A stretch of DNA of 64,000 nucleotides from Nostoc piscinale CENA21 (lineage in GTDB: Bacteria > Cyanobacteriota > Cyanobacteriia > Cyanobacteriales > Nostocaceae), in the NCBI RefSeq assembly GCF_001298445.1, contig NZ_CP012036.1:1429263-1493262 (forward strand), written 5' to 3'. Shown in pieces: positions 25,541 to 35,186 of this stretch. The notes under the pieces were generated by a model. The model saw nothing but the letters and a program-made list of their open reading frames with translations. It did not search any database and had not been told where the DNA came from. Made by a program: the position numbers and the translations under genes. Position 1 is the first letter of the stretch. The number at the start of each line of letters is the position of its first letter.

Positions 25541-28243
25541 GTGGTAAAGGTAAACTATCTGATGCGATTTTGGAGATGGAATTGCACGGCAATATTGTGG
25601 TTGTTAGCTTGTAACCCAGCTGTTGCAGACATGATTCCAGATAACACCCTCCCTGTAAATACCACTGTCAGCAACTCTGGTAATGTCAGAATGATTGAGG
25701 GCGGTACGCTTAGAGGTACAAACCTATTTCACAGCTTTCAAGAATTTTCTTTTTCTGTCAATACTGCTGCAATGACAGGAAATACTGCCTTTTTCAACAA
25801 TAACTCGGCAGTCAGAAACATCTTTGCACGGGTAACAGGTGGTTCAATTTCTAATATAGATGGCATTATCAGAGCTAACGGCACGGCTAATCTATTTTTA
25901 ATTAATCCTAGTGGAATTGTTTTTGGCCCCAATGCCAGCTTAAATGTTGGTGGTTCCTTTATTGCCAGTACTGCCAATAGTATTAAGTTTGCTGATGGTA
26001 AAGAATTTAGTGCTACAAACCACACTCCTGACCCATTATTAACAGTCAGCATTCCTATAGGTTTAAACTTTAGTTCTACTGTCGGTAGTATTGTTAATCA
26101 GTCCCAAGCCAGCCCGAATGGAGAAATGACTGATGCTGATCCTCCTAACCCTATTGGTTTAAAAGCTCCTATTGGTAAAACCTTGGCATTGATAGGAGGT
26201 GATGTAGGGATAGAAGGGGGAAATCTGACAACTACAGCAGGCAGAATTGAACTGGGTAGCGTTGGTACAGGTTTAGTTAAACTGACAGAAGTTGAGAAAG
26301 GTTACGCCTTTGATTATTCAGGTATACAAGATTTTCGAGATATTCAAGTTTCTCAATTTGCGATTATTTATGGCAGTGGTAATGATGGTAGTGACATTCA
26401 TTTCCAAGGTAGAAATGTCAACTTGACGGATAGTTCTTTAGTATTTATTAATAGTTTTGAGCGAGGCAGACAAGATAATTTGTCAATTAATGCCATAAAT
26501 TTAACTATTGATGCAGGTGCATTTCTGGCAACTTTTGCTTTGGGTGAAGGGAATGCTGGAAATATACAAGTGAAAGCTTCAAATATTGTGGAATTGGCAG
26601 GTTCAACCCCAGACGGCTTTTTTCCTAGCAGTATAGTGTCTCAAGTTCTAGAGTCAGCTACAGGTAACGCTGGCAGTATCACAATTGATACTAAAAAACT
26701 ACTCATTAGAGATGGGGCAACTATAGATTCTTCCACTTTTGGGTCGGGTCAAGCAGGAAATATCAGTATCAAAGCTACAAATTCTGTGGAACTGCTTGGC
26801 AGAAATCTCATTGATAGTCAGCAGCCTAGTGGAATTTTTGCTCAAGTTGCTCAAGAATCCATAGCGCAATCAACTAATGCCGGAAACTTAAATATTGAAA
26901 CACAAAAGTTGATTGTTACGGGTGGCGCACAGATAGCCACCTCTGTTCGCAATAATGGTAAAGGCGGTAATATCACGATTCAAGCTTCAGATACAATTCT
27001 TGTCAGTGGAACATCTTCGCAAGCTACTGCTTCATTCTCCGATAGTAATCGGAGTGGAATTTTTATCGGTGCTGAGGCTGGCGCTACAGGCGATGTCGGC
27101 AATTTGGATATTACAACTGGACTGCTGACTGTGGAAAATGGAGCCAGAATCTCCGCTGCTAATTTTGGTTCTAGTCAAGTTGGTGGTAATGCCAATTTCA
27201 CTCTGAGACAGTTGGTAGTGCAGAATGGCGGAGAAATTCGTTCTGCTTCTTTTGGGGAAGGGGCGGGGGGAATCTTGAATATCACCGCTACTGATTCGAT
27301 AGACGTTGTGGGTGCAGCTAATATTGGTGGTGAAAGTGTCATAAGTACTTTGTTTACCGACGCTCAAGCCTCTGGGAAAGCTGGTAATTTAATTATTAAT
27401 AGCGATCGCTTGTCGGTACGAGATGGCGCAGAATTATCAGTAAGTAGTGAAGGCTCTGGACAAGCCGGCAATTTAGATATCAAAGCTCGGATTGTCCAAT
27501 TAGATAATCGAGCCAAGTTAATTGCTGAAACAGCTTCTGGTGATGGTGGTAATATCACACTCACATTAAATGAGGTGCTACTTCTACGCCACCAGAGTTT
27601 AATCTCCACCACAGCAGGTACTAGATTTGCTGGTGGTAATGGTGGCATCATTAATATCAAAGCTCCATTTATTGTGGCTATCCCCTCAGAAGATAGCAAC
27701 ATCAAAGCCAATGCTTTTACAGGCAACGGTGGTCAAGTTAATATCACCGCCAGAGGCATTTTTGGCATTCAACCACGACAATTTGAAACTTCCACAAGTG
27801 ATATTACTGCCAGTTCAACTTTTGGTGTGAATGGAGTTATCAACATTAACAACCCTGATGTTGACCCAACTCAAGGTTTAACTACTTTACCTCAAACTGT
27901 AGTAGATGTTTCCCAACTAATCGCTCAAGGTTGTGGCGCACCAGCGGGACAGGTAGCCAATCAATTCACCGTAGCTGGACGTGGTGGCTTACCTCCCAGT
28001 CCCAATGACAATCTCAATAGCGATGCAGTATGGTTAGACACACGCCGCACTGTAGCCGCAAAGCCACAGCACCAATCACGAACTCCCGCTGTCAAACCAT
28101 CCAAGACACTTAATAGCCTCTCTCTAGTTCCTGCATCTGGTTGGGTCTTTAACAACAAAGGCGAAGTTACACTTGTCGCTCAGGTCGCTAATTCTGTTCG
28201 CGAGAATTTAGGCGTTACCTCTACAGTTTGCCATAGCCGCTAA
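25541..28243 (+). CDS. Large exoprotein of the two-partner secretion type (filamentous haemagglutinin N-terminal domain)
   Basis: This 900-residue secreted protein has a signal peptide (MRFWRWNCTAILWLLACNPAVAD). The TPS/FHA secretion domain follows (residues about 30-160; GTNLFHSFQEFSF, then NIDGIIRANGTANLFLINPSGIVFG). Beta-helix repeats of the type GNAGNIxIxAxxxVxL run to about 800. The C-terminal GWVFNNKGEVTLVAQ is common in cyanobacterial members. It should be exported through an outer-membrane TpsB pore, which is not in the window. The GTG at 25541 gives the longest frame; ATG 25562, seven codons later, is equally plausible and gives the cleaner signal peptide. Adhesion or surface-layer function is likely but unproven. 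Confidence 0.88.
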   Translation: MVKVNYLMRFWRWNCTAILWLLACNPAVADMIPDNTLPVNTTVSNSGNVRMIEGGTLRGTNLFHSFQEFSFSVNTAAMTGNTAFFNNNSAVRNIFARVTGGSISNIDGIIRANGTANLFLINPSGIVFGPNASLNVGGSFIASTANSIKFADGKEFSATNHTPDPLLTVSIPIGLNFSSTVGSIVNQSQASPNGEMTDADPPNPIGLKAPIGKTLALIGGDVGIEGGNLTTTAGRIELGSVGTGLVKLTEVEKGYAFDYSGIQDFRDIQVSQFAIIYGSGNDGSDIHFQGRNVNLTDSSLVFINSFERGRQDNLSINAINLTIDAGAFLATFALGEGNAGNIQVKASNIVELAGSTPDGFFPSSIVSQVLESATGNAGSITIDTKKLLIRDGATIDSSTFGSGQAGNISIKATNSVELLGRNLIDSQQPSGIFAQVAQESIAQSTNAGNLNIETQKLIVTGGAQIATSVRNNGKGGNITIQASDTILVSGTSSQATASFSDSNRSGIFIGAEAGATGDVGNLDITTGLLTVENGARISAANFGSSQVGGNANFTLRQLVVQNGGEIRSASFGEGAGGILNITATDSIDVVGAANIGGESVISTLFTDAQASGKAGNLIINSDRLSVRDGAELSVSSEGSGQAGNLDIKARIVQLDNRAKLIAETASGDGGNITLTLNEVLLLRHQSLISTTAGTRFAGGNGGIINIKAPFIVAIPSEDSNIKANAFTGNGGQVNITARGIFGIQPRQFETSTSDITASSTFGVNGVININNPDVDPTQGLTTLPQTVVDVSQLIAQGCGAPAGQVANQFTVAGRGGLPPSPNDNLNSDAVWLDTRRTVAAKPQHQSRTPAVKPSKTLNSLSLVPASGWVFNNKGEVTLVAQVANSVRENLGVTSTVCHSR

Positions 28244-28826
28244 ATGGTAATTAATCGAGCAAATTAAATTAATAAATTCAGTTAATTATTAAAAATTATG
28301 CAATTGTTAATTTCCATAAAAAATTGATTAAGCAAAGTTCTTTACATTATCTAATTACAATTTAGCAATCTTATTTGATTTCTAAGTTAGTGCAGAAGAG
28401 AGAGCATAGGAATAAATTTGCTTGGGAGGCAGTAAACTTGGTTATCAAAAGATTAAATCACGTTAATGGCTAGTTATTATTTTTTACATTTACTGGTGAC
28501 ATCAAATGATTTGATGATAAATAGTCAACATAATTTCCTCTAGATTTTCAAGCGATCGCCTAGATAGATATTCAAGCGATCGCTCTTCATTCTTATTAAA
28601 CAACTCGTATAAAAACATTGAACTATTTGAGTTACTTCAACAGTAAACTGACCTTTTATATATAAAAATAATCTTAAATTTTGAGAAATAATTAACCTAG
28701 TTAGATACATATCTAATTCTATGTTTCCATCTAAAGCTGAATCAGTTTGAAGTTTTAGATTAAAAGAAAAAAACCATAATACGTACATTTTTTAGTAGCA
28801 GTTGCCAAAAAAATTTTGCACTTTAC

Positions 28827-28858
28827 AAAAAAAAAGCCCCCCGGTAGTTAGCCGAGGG
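28827..28858 (-). terminator. Orphan minus-strand intrinsic terminator
   Basis: A seven-pair stem (one G-U) is followed by GC and nine T on the minus strand. The nearest minus-strand gene in front of it is kilobases away, so it must end an unannotated transcript. Confidence 0.7.
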
Positions 28859-28898
28859 ATTCTGCAAGTCGGTAATTGTCGCACAAAGACATTCGCGG
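28827..28898 (-). ncRNA. Candidate small RNA antiparallel to the chlH leader
   Basis: On the minus strand a GC-rich hairpin (CCCTCGG, 7-base loop, CCGGGGG; 28858-28838) runs directly into nine T (28835-28827), a textbook intrinsic terminator. No minus-strand gene ends here. A TATGGT element (28909-28904) would place a start near 28898 and give an RNA of about 72 bases. No clear -35 box is visible. This is inferred from terminator and promoter pattern only; I cannot assign it to a known cyanobacterial small RNA family. Confidence 0.4.
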
Positions 28899-29052
28899 AT
28901 ATCACCATACCAACTTAGACTTGAGGAAATCTGCCAAAATGCCAAATTATGCAATTCTCGATTCTTCGTGGTGAACTAAAGACAGATGTTTCACAATCAA
29001 CCCACAACCACGATTAGAATTTAAGTAAAGAAATATTGCGTAGCTTACGGGC

Positions 29053-32000
29053 ATGAAACGGATCGTCTTGATTGCTGGGTTTGAATCATTCAACGCTGAC
29101 TTATACAGAAAAGCGGCAACTGTAGCTGAATCTCGCTGTCCTGATTTAGACATTCGGGTATTTAGCGATCGCGATATTACCAGTAAGCGTACCGAGGTAG
29201 AAACAGCGGTTGATGGTGCTGACGTATTTTTTGGCAGCTTATTATTTGATTATGACCAAGTTGTGTGGTTGCGCGATCGCCTTGCCCAAGTTCCCATCCG
29301 GCTTGTGTTTGAGTCAGCTTTGGAATTGATGAGTTTAACCAAGCTGGGAGACTTTGCTATTGGTCACAAACCCAAAGGAATGCCCAAACCAGTTAAATTC
29401 ATCCTCGACAAATTCAGCAACGGACGCGAAGAAGACAAACTTGCAGGTTACATCAGCTTCTTAAAAATCGGCCCGAAACTTTTAAAGTTTGTTCCAGTCC
29501 AGAAAGTTCAAGACTTACGTAACTGGCTAATTATCTATGGTTACTGGAATGCAGGCGGCCCGGAAAACGTTGCATCATTATTCTGGATACTTGCAGAAAA
29601 ATATTTAGGTCTGAAAGTTGGCGACATTCCCCCACCAGTCGAAACCCCCAATATGGGATTACTCCATCCCGACTACCAAGGGTTTTTTGAAACGCCAAAA
29701 GCATATCTAGGCTGGTATCAGCAAATCCCCCGAAAAATTAGCCCCCCTTTTCAAGGGGGGTTGGGGGGATCTAAATATCAAAAGCCAGTTATCGGGATAT
29801 TGCTTTACCGCAAACACGTCATCACCAAACAACCATACATTCCCCAACTAATTCGCCGCTGTGAAGAAGCTGGCTTAATTCCCTTACCTATATTTATCAA
29901 CGGCGTAGAAGGACACGTAGCAGTTCGGGACTGGATGACAACCGACTACGAACAGCAACAACGACAACTTAATAACATTGAAACTCCCTCACTTTCTCCA
30001 GAAGCAGTTAAAGTTGATGCTATAGTTTCCACCATTGGCTTTCCTTTAGTGGGTGGCCCGGCTGGTTCAATGGAAGCTGGACGACAGGTAGAAGTAGCAA
30101 AGCGCATCCTGACTGCGAAAAATGTGCCTTACATTGTTGCCGCACCCTTATTAATTCAAGATATCCATTCTTGGACACGCCAAGGTGTCGGCGGCTTACA
30201 AAGTGTAGTTTTATATGCCTTACCAGAACTCGACGGGGCTATTGATACCGTTCCCCTCGGTGGTTTAGTAGGCGAAGATATTTATCTCGTACCTGAACGG
30301 GTACAGCGATTAATTGGTAGAGTCAAAAACTGGATTGCTTTACGGCAAACACCAGCATCAGAACGTAAAATTGCAATTATTTTATATGGTTTCCCCCCTG
30401 GTTATGGTGCAACTGGCACGGCTGCATTGTTAAATGTGCCTCGCAGCTTAATTAAATTCCTTCACGCACTCAAAGACCAAGGTTATAATATTGGCGACAT
30501 CCCAGAAGATGGGGAAGAACTAATTCGTCAAGTAAAAGAAACTGATGAGAGGCTAGAGTCTAGTTCTTCCCTAGCCCCTAGTCCCCAGTCCCTAGCCTCT
30601 ATTCCTAATACTGTTAATGTCAGAAAATTAGAAAAATGGCTAGGATATCTCCGCACATCTCGCGTTGAAAAACAATGGAAATCTTTAACAGGAAGCGGGA
30701 TTAAAACTTATGGCGATGAACTGCACATTGGTGGAGTGCAGTTAGGAAATGTTTGGATAGGTGTCCAACCACCGTTAGGTATTCAAGGCGACCCGATGCG
30801 GTTAATGTTTGAACGCGATTTAACACCCCATCCCCAATATGCCGCTTTTTATAAATGGTTGCAAAATGAATTGCAAGCTGATGCTGTGGTTCACTTTGGG
30901 ATGCACGGTACAGTGGAATGGTTGCCGGGTTCGCCTTTGGGAAATACAGGTTATTCTTGGTCGGATATTTTGTTAGGCGATTTACCTAATCTATATATAT
31001 ATGCGGCGAATAATCCTTCGGAGTCAATTTTGGCAAAGCGTCGCGGTTATGGGGTGTTAATTTCGCACAATGTACCGCCTTATGGTCGTGCAGGTTTGTA
31101 TAAGGAGTTGGTGGCATTGCGCGATTTAATTGCAGAGTATCGAGAAGATCCGAAAAAGAATTATGTGTTGAAGGAAGGGATTTGTAAAAAGATTATTGAT
31201 ACGGGTTTAGATGTTGATTGTCCGTTTGAGGATGCGAAAAAGTTGGGCATTCCTTTTACGCCAGAAAATATCAGGATGTTTAGTGGTCATGCTTTTGATG
31301 ATTATTTGGTGAAGTTGTACGAATATTTGCAAGTATTAGAAAATAGGTTGTTTTCTTCTGGGTTGCATACTTTGGGTGAAGCACCGAATGAGGAGGAGAT
31401 GGCGGCTTATTTGGGGGCTTATTTTGGTAGCGAATCACAAAAACAGGGAGAGAAAGAAATTAGAGATTTATTAATGCAAACTACAGATGAGTTAACAAAT
31501 TTGTTGCGGGGGTTGAATGGGGAGTATATTCCGCCTGCGCCTGGTGGTGATTTGTTGCGTGATGGTGCTGGGGTTTTGCCGACGGGGAGGAATATTCATG
31601 CGTTAGATCCTTATAGAATGCCTTCACCTGCGGCGTATGAAAGGGGTAGGGAAATTGCCCAGAAAATTATCGCCCAGCATTTACAAGAACATGGGAAATA
31701 TCCTGAGACGGTGGCGGTGTTGTTGTGGGGTTTAGATGCAATTAAAACCAAGGGTGAATCTTTAGGAATTCTGCTGGAATTAGTTGGTGCTGAACCTGTA
31801 AAGGAAGGGACTGGCCGAATTGTTCGTTATGAATTAAAACCCTTGGCTGAGGTGGGACATCCGCGTATTGATGTGTTGGGTAATTTGTCGGGAATTTTCC
31901 GCGATAGTTTTGTAAATATCATCGAATTGTTGGATGATTTGTTTTTCCGTGCTGCTGAGGCGGATGAACCAGAAGACCAGAATTTTATTAAGAAACACGC

Positions 32001-32766
32001 TTTAACTTTGAAGGCGCAAGGTGTAGAAAATGCTTCGGCGAGATTATTTTCTAATCCTGCGGGTGATTTTGGTTCTTTGGTAAATGATAGGGTGGTGGAT
32101 GGTAATTGGGAATCTGGGGAAGAGTTAGGTAATACTTGGCAAAGCCGCAATGTGTTTAGCTACGGGAGACAAGATAAAGGCCAAGCTAGACCAGAGGTGT
32201 TGAATCAGTTGTTGAAAACGAGCGATCGCATCGTCCAAGAAATTGATTCGGTAGAATATGGTTTAACCGATATTCAAGAATATTACGCCAACACTGGCGG
32301 TTTGAAAAAAGCAGCCGAAAAACAAGGCGGTAAAAAGGTAACTACCAGCTTCGTCGAAAGTTTCTCGAAAGACACCACCCCCCGCAATTTAGATGATTTG
32401 CTGCGGATGGAATATCGCACAAAATTGCTAAACCCTAAATGGGCGCAAGCAATGGCAAATCAAGGTTCTGGCGGTGCTTATGAAATTTCGCAACGGATGA
32501 CAGCCTTAATTGGTTGGGGTGGTACTGCTGATTTTAAAGATGATTGGGTATATGACCAAGCCGCAGATACCTATGCTTTAGACCCAGCAATGGCAGAGAA
32601 ATTACGCCAAGCCAACCCCGAAGCTTTCCGCAATATTATTAGCAGAATGCTAGAAGCATCTGGGCGCGGCTTCTGGCAAGCTGATGCAGATAAATTAGAT
32701 AAATTGCGTCAGTTATATGAGTTAACTGATGAACAATTGGAAGGTGTGACAAGTGTTTACTATTAA
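29053..32766 (+). CDS. chlH: Magnesium chelatase subunit H-type protein (BchH/ChlH, CobN family)
   Basis: The 1237-residue protein is the large porphyrin-binding subunit of magnesium chelatase, which with ChlI/ChlD inserts Mg into protoporphyrin IX. Family features are the N-terminal VLIAGFESFNADLYRKA domain, VASTIGFPLVGGPAGS-like segment near 330, and VHFGMHGTVEWLPGS at about 614-628. KRRGYGVLISHNVPPYGRAGLYKEL and, near the end, QRMTALIGWGGTADF also fit. It differs from the standard 1330-residue cyanobacterial ChlH and is probably a second, BchH-like copy. Two segments look like intergenic repeats inserted in frame: residues about 230-240 (PPFQGGLGGS) and about 499-516 (SSSSLAPSPQSLAS). It starts at ATG 29053 and is monocistronic. 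Confidence 0.88.
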   Translation: MKRIVLIAGFESFNADLYRKAATVAESRCPDLDIRVFSDRDITSKRTEVETAVDGADVFFGSLLFDYDQVVWLRDRLAQVPIRLVFESALELMSLTKLGDFAIGHKPKGMPKPVKFILDKFSNGREEDKLAGYISFLKIGPKLLKFVPVQKVQDLRNWLIIYGYWNAGGPENVASLFWILAEKYLGLKVGDIPPPVETPNMGLLHPDYQGFFETPKAYLGWYQQIPRKISPPFQGGLGGSKYQKPVIGILLYRKHVITKQPYIPQLIRRCEEAGLIPLPIFINGVEGHVAVRDWMTTDYEQQQRQLNNIETPSLSPEAVKVDAIVSTIGFPLVGGPAGSMEAGRQVEVAKRILTAKNVPYIVAAPLLIQDIHSWTRQGVGGLQSVVLYALPELDGAIDTVPLGGLVGEDIYLVPERVQRLIGRVKNWIALRQTPASERKIAIILYGFPPGYGATGTAALLNVPRSLIKFLHALKDQGYNIGDIPEDGEELIRQVKETDERLESSSSLAPSPQSLASIPNTVNVRKLEKWLGYLRTSRVEKQWKSLTGSGIKTYGDELHIGGVQLGNVWIGVQPPLGIQGDPMRLMFERDLTPHPQYAAFYKWLQNELQADAVVHFGMHGTVEWLPGSPLGNTGYSWSDILLGDLPNLYIYAANNPSESILAKRRGYGVLISHNVPPYGRAGLYKELVALRDLIAEYREDPKKNYVLKEGICKKIIDTGLDVDCPFEDAKKLGIPFTPENIRMFSGHAFDDYLVKLYEYLQVLENRLFSSGLHTLGEAPNEEEMAAYLGAYFGSESQKQGEKEIRDLLMQTTDELTNLLRGLNGEYIPPAPGGDLLRDGAGVLPTGRNIHALDPYRMPSPAAYERGREIAQKIIAQHLQEHGKYPETVAVLLWGLDAIKTKGESLGILLELVGAEPVKEGTGRIVRYELKPLAEVGHPRIDVLGNLSGIFRDSFVNIIELLDDLFFRAAEADEPEDQNFIKKHALTLKAQGVENASARLFSNPAGDFGSLVNDRVVDGNWESGEELGNTWQSRNVFSYGRQDKGQARPEVLNQLLKTSDRIVQEIDSVEYGLTDIQEYYANTGGLKKAAEKQGGKKVTTSFVESFSKDTTPRNLDDLLRMEYRTKLLNPKWAQAMANQGSGGAYEISQRMTALIGWGGTADFKDDWVYDQAADTYALDPAMAEKLRQANPEAFRNIISRMLEASGRGFWQADADKLDKLRQLYELTDEQLEGVTSVYY
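29742..29768. repeat. Dispersed GC hairpin repeat inside the chlH-type gene
   Basis: CCCCCCTT (29742-29749) pairs with AAGGGGGG (29753-29760) and is followed by TTGGGGGG (to 29768), then ATC. This is the common cyanobacterial intergenic repeat, here read in frame as PPFQGGLGG. Confidence 0.75.
30548..30600. repeat. CCCTAG-type repeat bounded by inverted repeats inside the chlH-type gene
   Basis: AGAGGCTAG (30548-30556) and CTAGCCTCT (30592-30600) are perfect inverted repeats. They flank low-complexity CCCTAGCCCCTAGTCCCC. The same CCCCTAGCCCCTAGCC string is intergenic at about 41534-41572. In frame it encodes a Ser/Pro/Ala-rich loop. Confidence 0.65.
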
Positions 32767-32809
32767 TATATGTTTATTGATATTACATAAATCGCTTTAG
32801 TAAGCATAA

Positions 32810-33649
32810 ATGTTTGAGAACTTTTCCCGGCGGCATCATTTAGACAAACCCACGTATGACTTAAAGTATAAATATGTGCCACCAGCGTTTCGGATAGACA
32901 TATATAAAATTATTAAGGAAAATTGTGAATCTGCTATTAGCGAGTACACCATTTATAGGGATAGCTCTGTTAGTGTTAATAAGTCCACTGTTCGCTTTTA
33001 TGAGATTGAAGAAATAGAAGAAAGGTATAACTCAGATTATTTCATACAGATGATGCTGGATTTAGAGTGACATGAAATGTTGTCATTAGTGGAGTACCTG
33101 ATTCACGAATATCCATACTTGAAGACAGAAACAGTTAATCATTTGTTTGAGTATCATAATGTGGGTTATCGAGTAGAACAAAACAATTCACATTATCCAG
33201 GTACAGCAAAAGTTGTAGTTTATTATGATGAACTCCTTGCTGATAATGACAAAATTCTAAATAGCGATATTCCTTATCAATCAGTTATTGAATCTATACA
33301 GGCGGCAAAAAAGTATTTGAGCGACCCACAGAATATTGATATTGCCAATTCAATTCTCTCATCAATTAAAGCAGTAAAAGGGTATTTAAAAGGATATTTC
33401 AAATCACATGGTAAGAATCCAGCAACTTTAGATGACTGTATTAAAGAACTACAAAAACAGAAAGTGTGTCCAGAAGAAATTATAATAAAACCGCTCAAGA
33501 GTCTTTATATCTATCGCCATCGAACTGAAAATGTAGCTCATGGTTCCCCTTTAACTGCTGAACTGTCAAACGAAGATGCTTTACTATGTAATGAAATGGC
33601 TATTTCTTTGATAAACTACTTTCATAGAAAATTCACTGTGAGTTGTTAA
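32810..33649 (+). pseudogene. AbiJ-NTD/HEPN-like abortive-infection protein, interrupted by one in-frame TGA
   Basis: Two open stretches lie in the same frame with one TGA (33068-33070) between them. The first, 86 residues, has the AbiJ N-terminal look (MFENFSRRHHLDKPTYDL...VPPAFRIDIYKIIK) and ends MMLDLE. The second continues HEMLSLVEYLIHEYPYLKTETVNHLF...GYRVE and has a HEPN-like helical domain with RTENVAH (R-x5-H), the RNase motif, and AHGSP. Together they give about 279 residues, the size of this family. The ATG at 33077 could allow separate translation of the second part. HEPN proteins of this kind act in phage defence or toxin roles; here that is inference from the fold. Confidence 0.65.
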
Positions 33650-33887
33650 ATAGCTAAATCTAGCAAGCCCTCACTATTGAATGCTCGTAATTGTTTCTTG
33701 TGAGAATATAAAGCTGTTTACCATTATTTATGTACTGGCTTGTTTAATTATAAACTTTGCCTATCACTATTTTAACTGCTCTTCAGCTATTTGAATTTTT
33801 ATTCATCTCTCTCGCCATCCTAAATGATTTACAAATATCTATCTCCCTTGTCTACCTTGTCTCTCTAAATAAAGTCTCTTTTTCATA

Positions 33888-35081
33888 CTATTCACTCTTA
33901 CCACTGTAATTTAACGGCAGTTTAACTATTACCGTAGTCCCCACATCCTGTTGGCTTTCTAGGTTAATTTCACCACCATGTAAGTCTACACACTTTTTCA
34001 CCATTGCCAGCCCTAGACCTGTTCCTTGAATTCTACGCGCATTACTCGCCCTGTAAAAAGTTTGAAATAAATTAACTTGGTCTGTTTCTGGAATCCCTAT
34101 TCCCTCATCTTTAACCTGAAAAATTGCCATATCACCTTCAAAGGTTAAATTAAACCAAATATTACTTTGTGGTGGAGAATATTTCACAGCATTGGAAATT
34201 AAATTAGTCAAAATACAATAAATTAATTCCTCATCCATATAAATTAAATTACATTCTCCTGCATTATTAAAAATAATATTTTTCTGCCCAGCCGCTTTCA
34301 TTTGCATTACTTCCGTAATTTCTTGACAAAAGCTAATCAAATTTAAAGGTGCAGGTTTATATTCTAATTTGGCAGTTTCACTTTTACTGAGAAATAAAAC
34401 TTCATCTAATAGCTGCAACATGTGGTTGAGAGCATCTTGCACACGCTCGAAATAAATATTTCTTCGCGCCTCATCCATATTATTGTGATTTTGCAGAATA
34501 TCTATAGCAGTCCTAATTGTAGTCATCGGGTTACGAAACTCATGGGAAACCATCGCCACAAAGTTAGACTTTAACTCATTGAGTTGTTGTTCTTTTACTA
34601 ATGCTTGACGGCTTATTTCTTCACTTTCTCGTAACTTATTGAGAATTTCTTCTCGTTCAATAGCATAGCGAATAGCCCGTACTAATCGCTGAATGGTAAT
34701 TTGGTCTTTGACTAAATAATCTTGAGCGCCTTCTGCTAAAGCTTGCATTGCTAATTCTTCATCATCAAGTCCTGTTAAAACCACTACAGGAATATCTGGA
34801 ACTGCGGCTCGATAAGCCTTTAAAGTATCTAGCCCAAAAGAATCTGGTAATCCCAAGTCCATCAAAACTACATCAAATTTATGTGGTTGAAAACTTACAT
34901 TTTCCAAATGATTTACTGTAAGATTATTCTCTGATAAACTTAAATTTATCGCTTCAGATAATTGTTCAACATGCACCATTTCTAGTTTATGTTGAACGGT
35001 ATGAGAAAATATTTGATGTAATAGTTTGGCATCACTAGGACTATCCTCTACCAGCAGAACACGAATTATTGTTTTTTGCAT
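33888..35081 (-). CDS. Response-regulator/histidine-kinase hybrid (REC-HisKA-HATPase)
   Basis: The 397-residue soluble protein starts at ATG 35081 (MQKTIIRVLLVEDSPSDAKLL); an earlier in-frame start adds 24 unlikely residues. The receiver domain (residues about 5-150) has VLLVEDSPSD, phospho-acceptor Asp in VVLMDLGLPDS, VVLTGLDD and LVKDQ. HisKA follows (FVAMVSHEFRNPMTTIRTA), then a HATPase_c with NLISNAVKYS, DEGIGIP and GTGLGLAM. The REC-first order suits a phosphorelay fed by the CHASE3 kinase and Rcp1-like regulator just upstream. It is the third gene of the unit, 105 bases after the regulator. Confidence 0.9.
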   Translation of the reverse strand: MQKTIIRVLLVEDSPSDAKLLHQIFSHTVQHKLEMVHVEQLSEAINLSLSENNLTVNHLENVSFQPHKFDVVLMDLGLPDSFGLDTLKAYRAAVPDIPVVVLTGLDDEELAMQALAEGAQDYLVKDQITIQRLVRAIRYAIEREEILNKLRESEEISRQALVKEQQLNELKSNFVAMVSHEFRNPMTTIRTAIDILQNHNNMDEARRNIYFERVQDALNHMLQLLDEVLFLSKSETAKLEYKPAPLNLISFCQEITEVMQMKAAGQKNIIFNNAGECNLIYMDEELIYCILTNLISNAVKYSPPQSNIWFNLTFEGDMAIFQVKDEGIGIPETDQVNLFQTFYRASNARRIQGTGLGLAMVKKCVDLHGGEINLESQQDVGTTVIVKLPLNYSGKSE

Positions 35082-35186
35082 AAAGCATAAAATATATTTA
35101 TATAAATTGCTGCAATGAGCATCAGATTTTTTCACTGTGAAAACAATGCTCAATCATAATCGATATTGGACAATATAGAGGAATAC

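Larger units (their letters stand above)
28244..29052. other. Intergenic region between exoprotein and chlH-type gene
   Basis: This is 809 bp without a supportable protein gene. It holds two HIP1 octamers close together (28552-28582) and a strong minus-strand terminator at 28827-28858 with a candidate small RNA in front of it. The chlH leader is the remainder (about 28900-29052). Confidence 0.5.

Noticed and set aside
28550..28585. Direct repeat CAAGCGATCGC possibly marking an origin or attachment site
   Set aside because: These are HIP1 octamers, which are very frequent throughout this genome and not specific.
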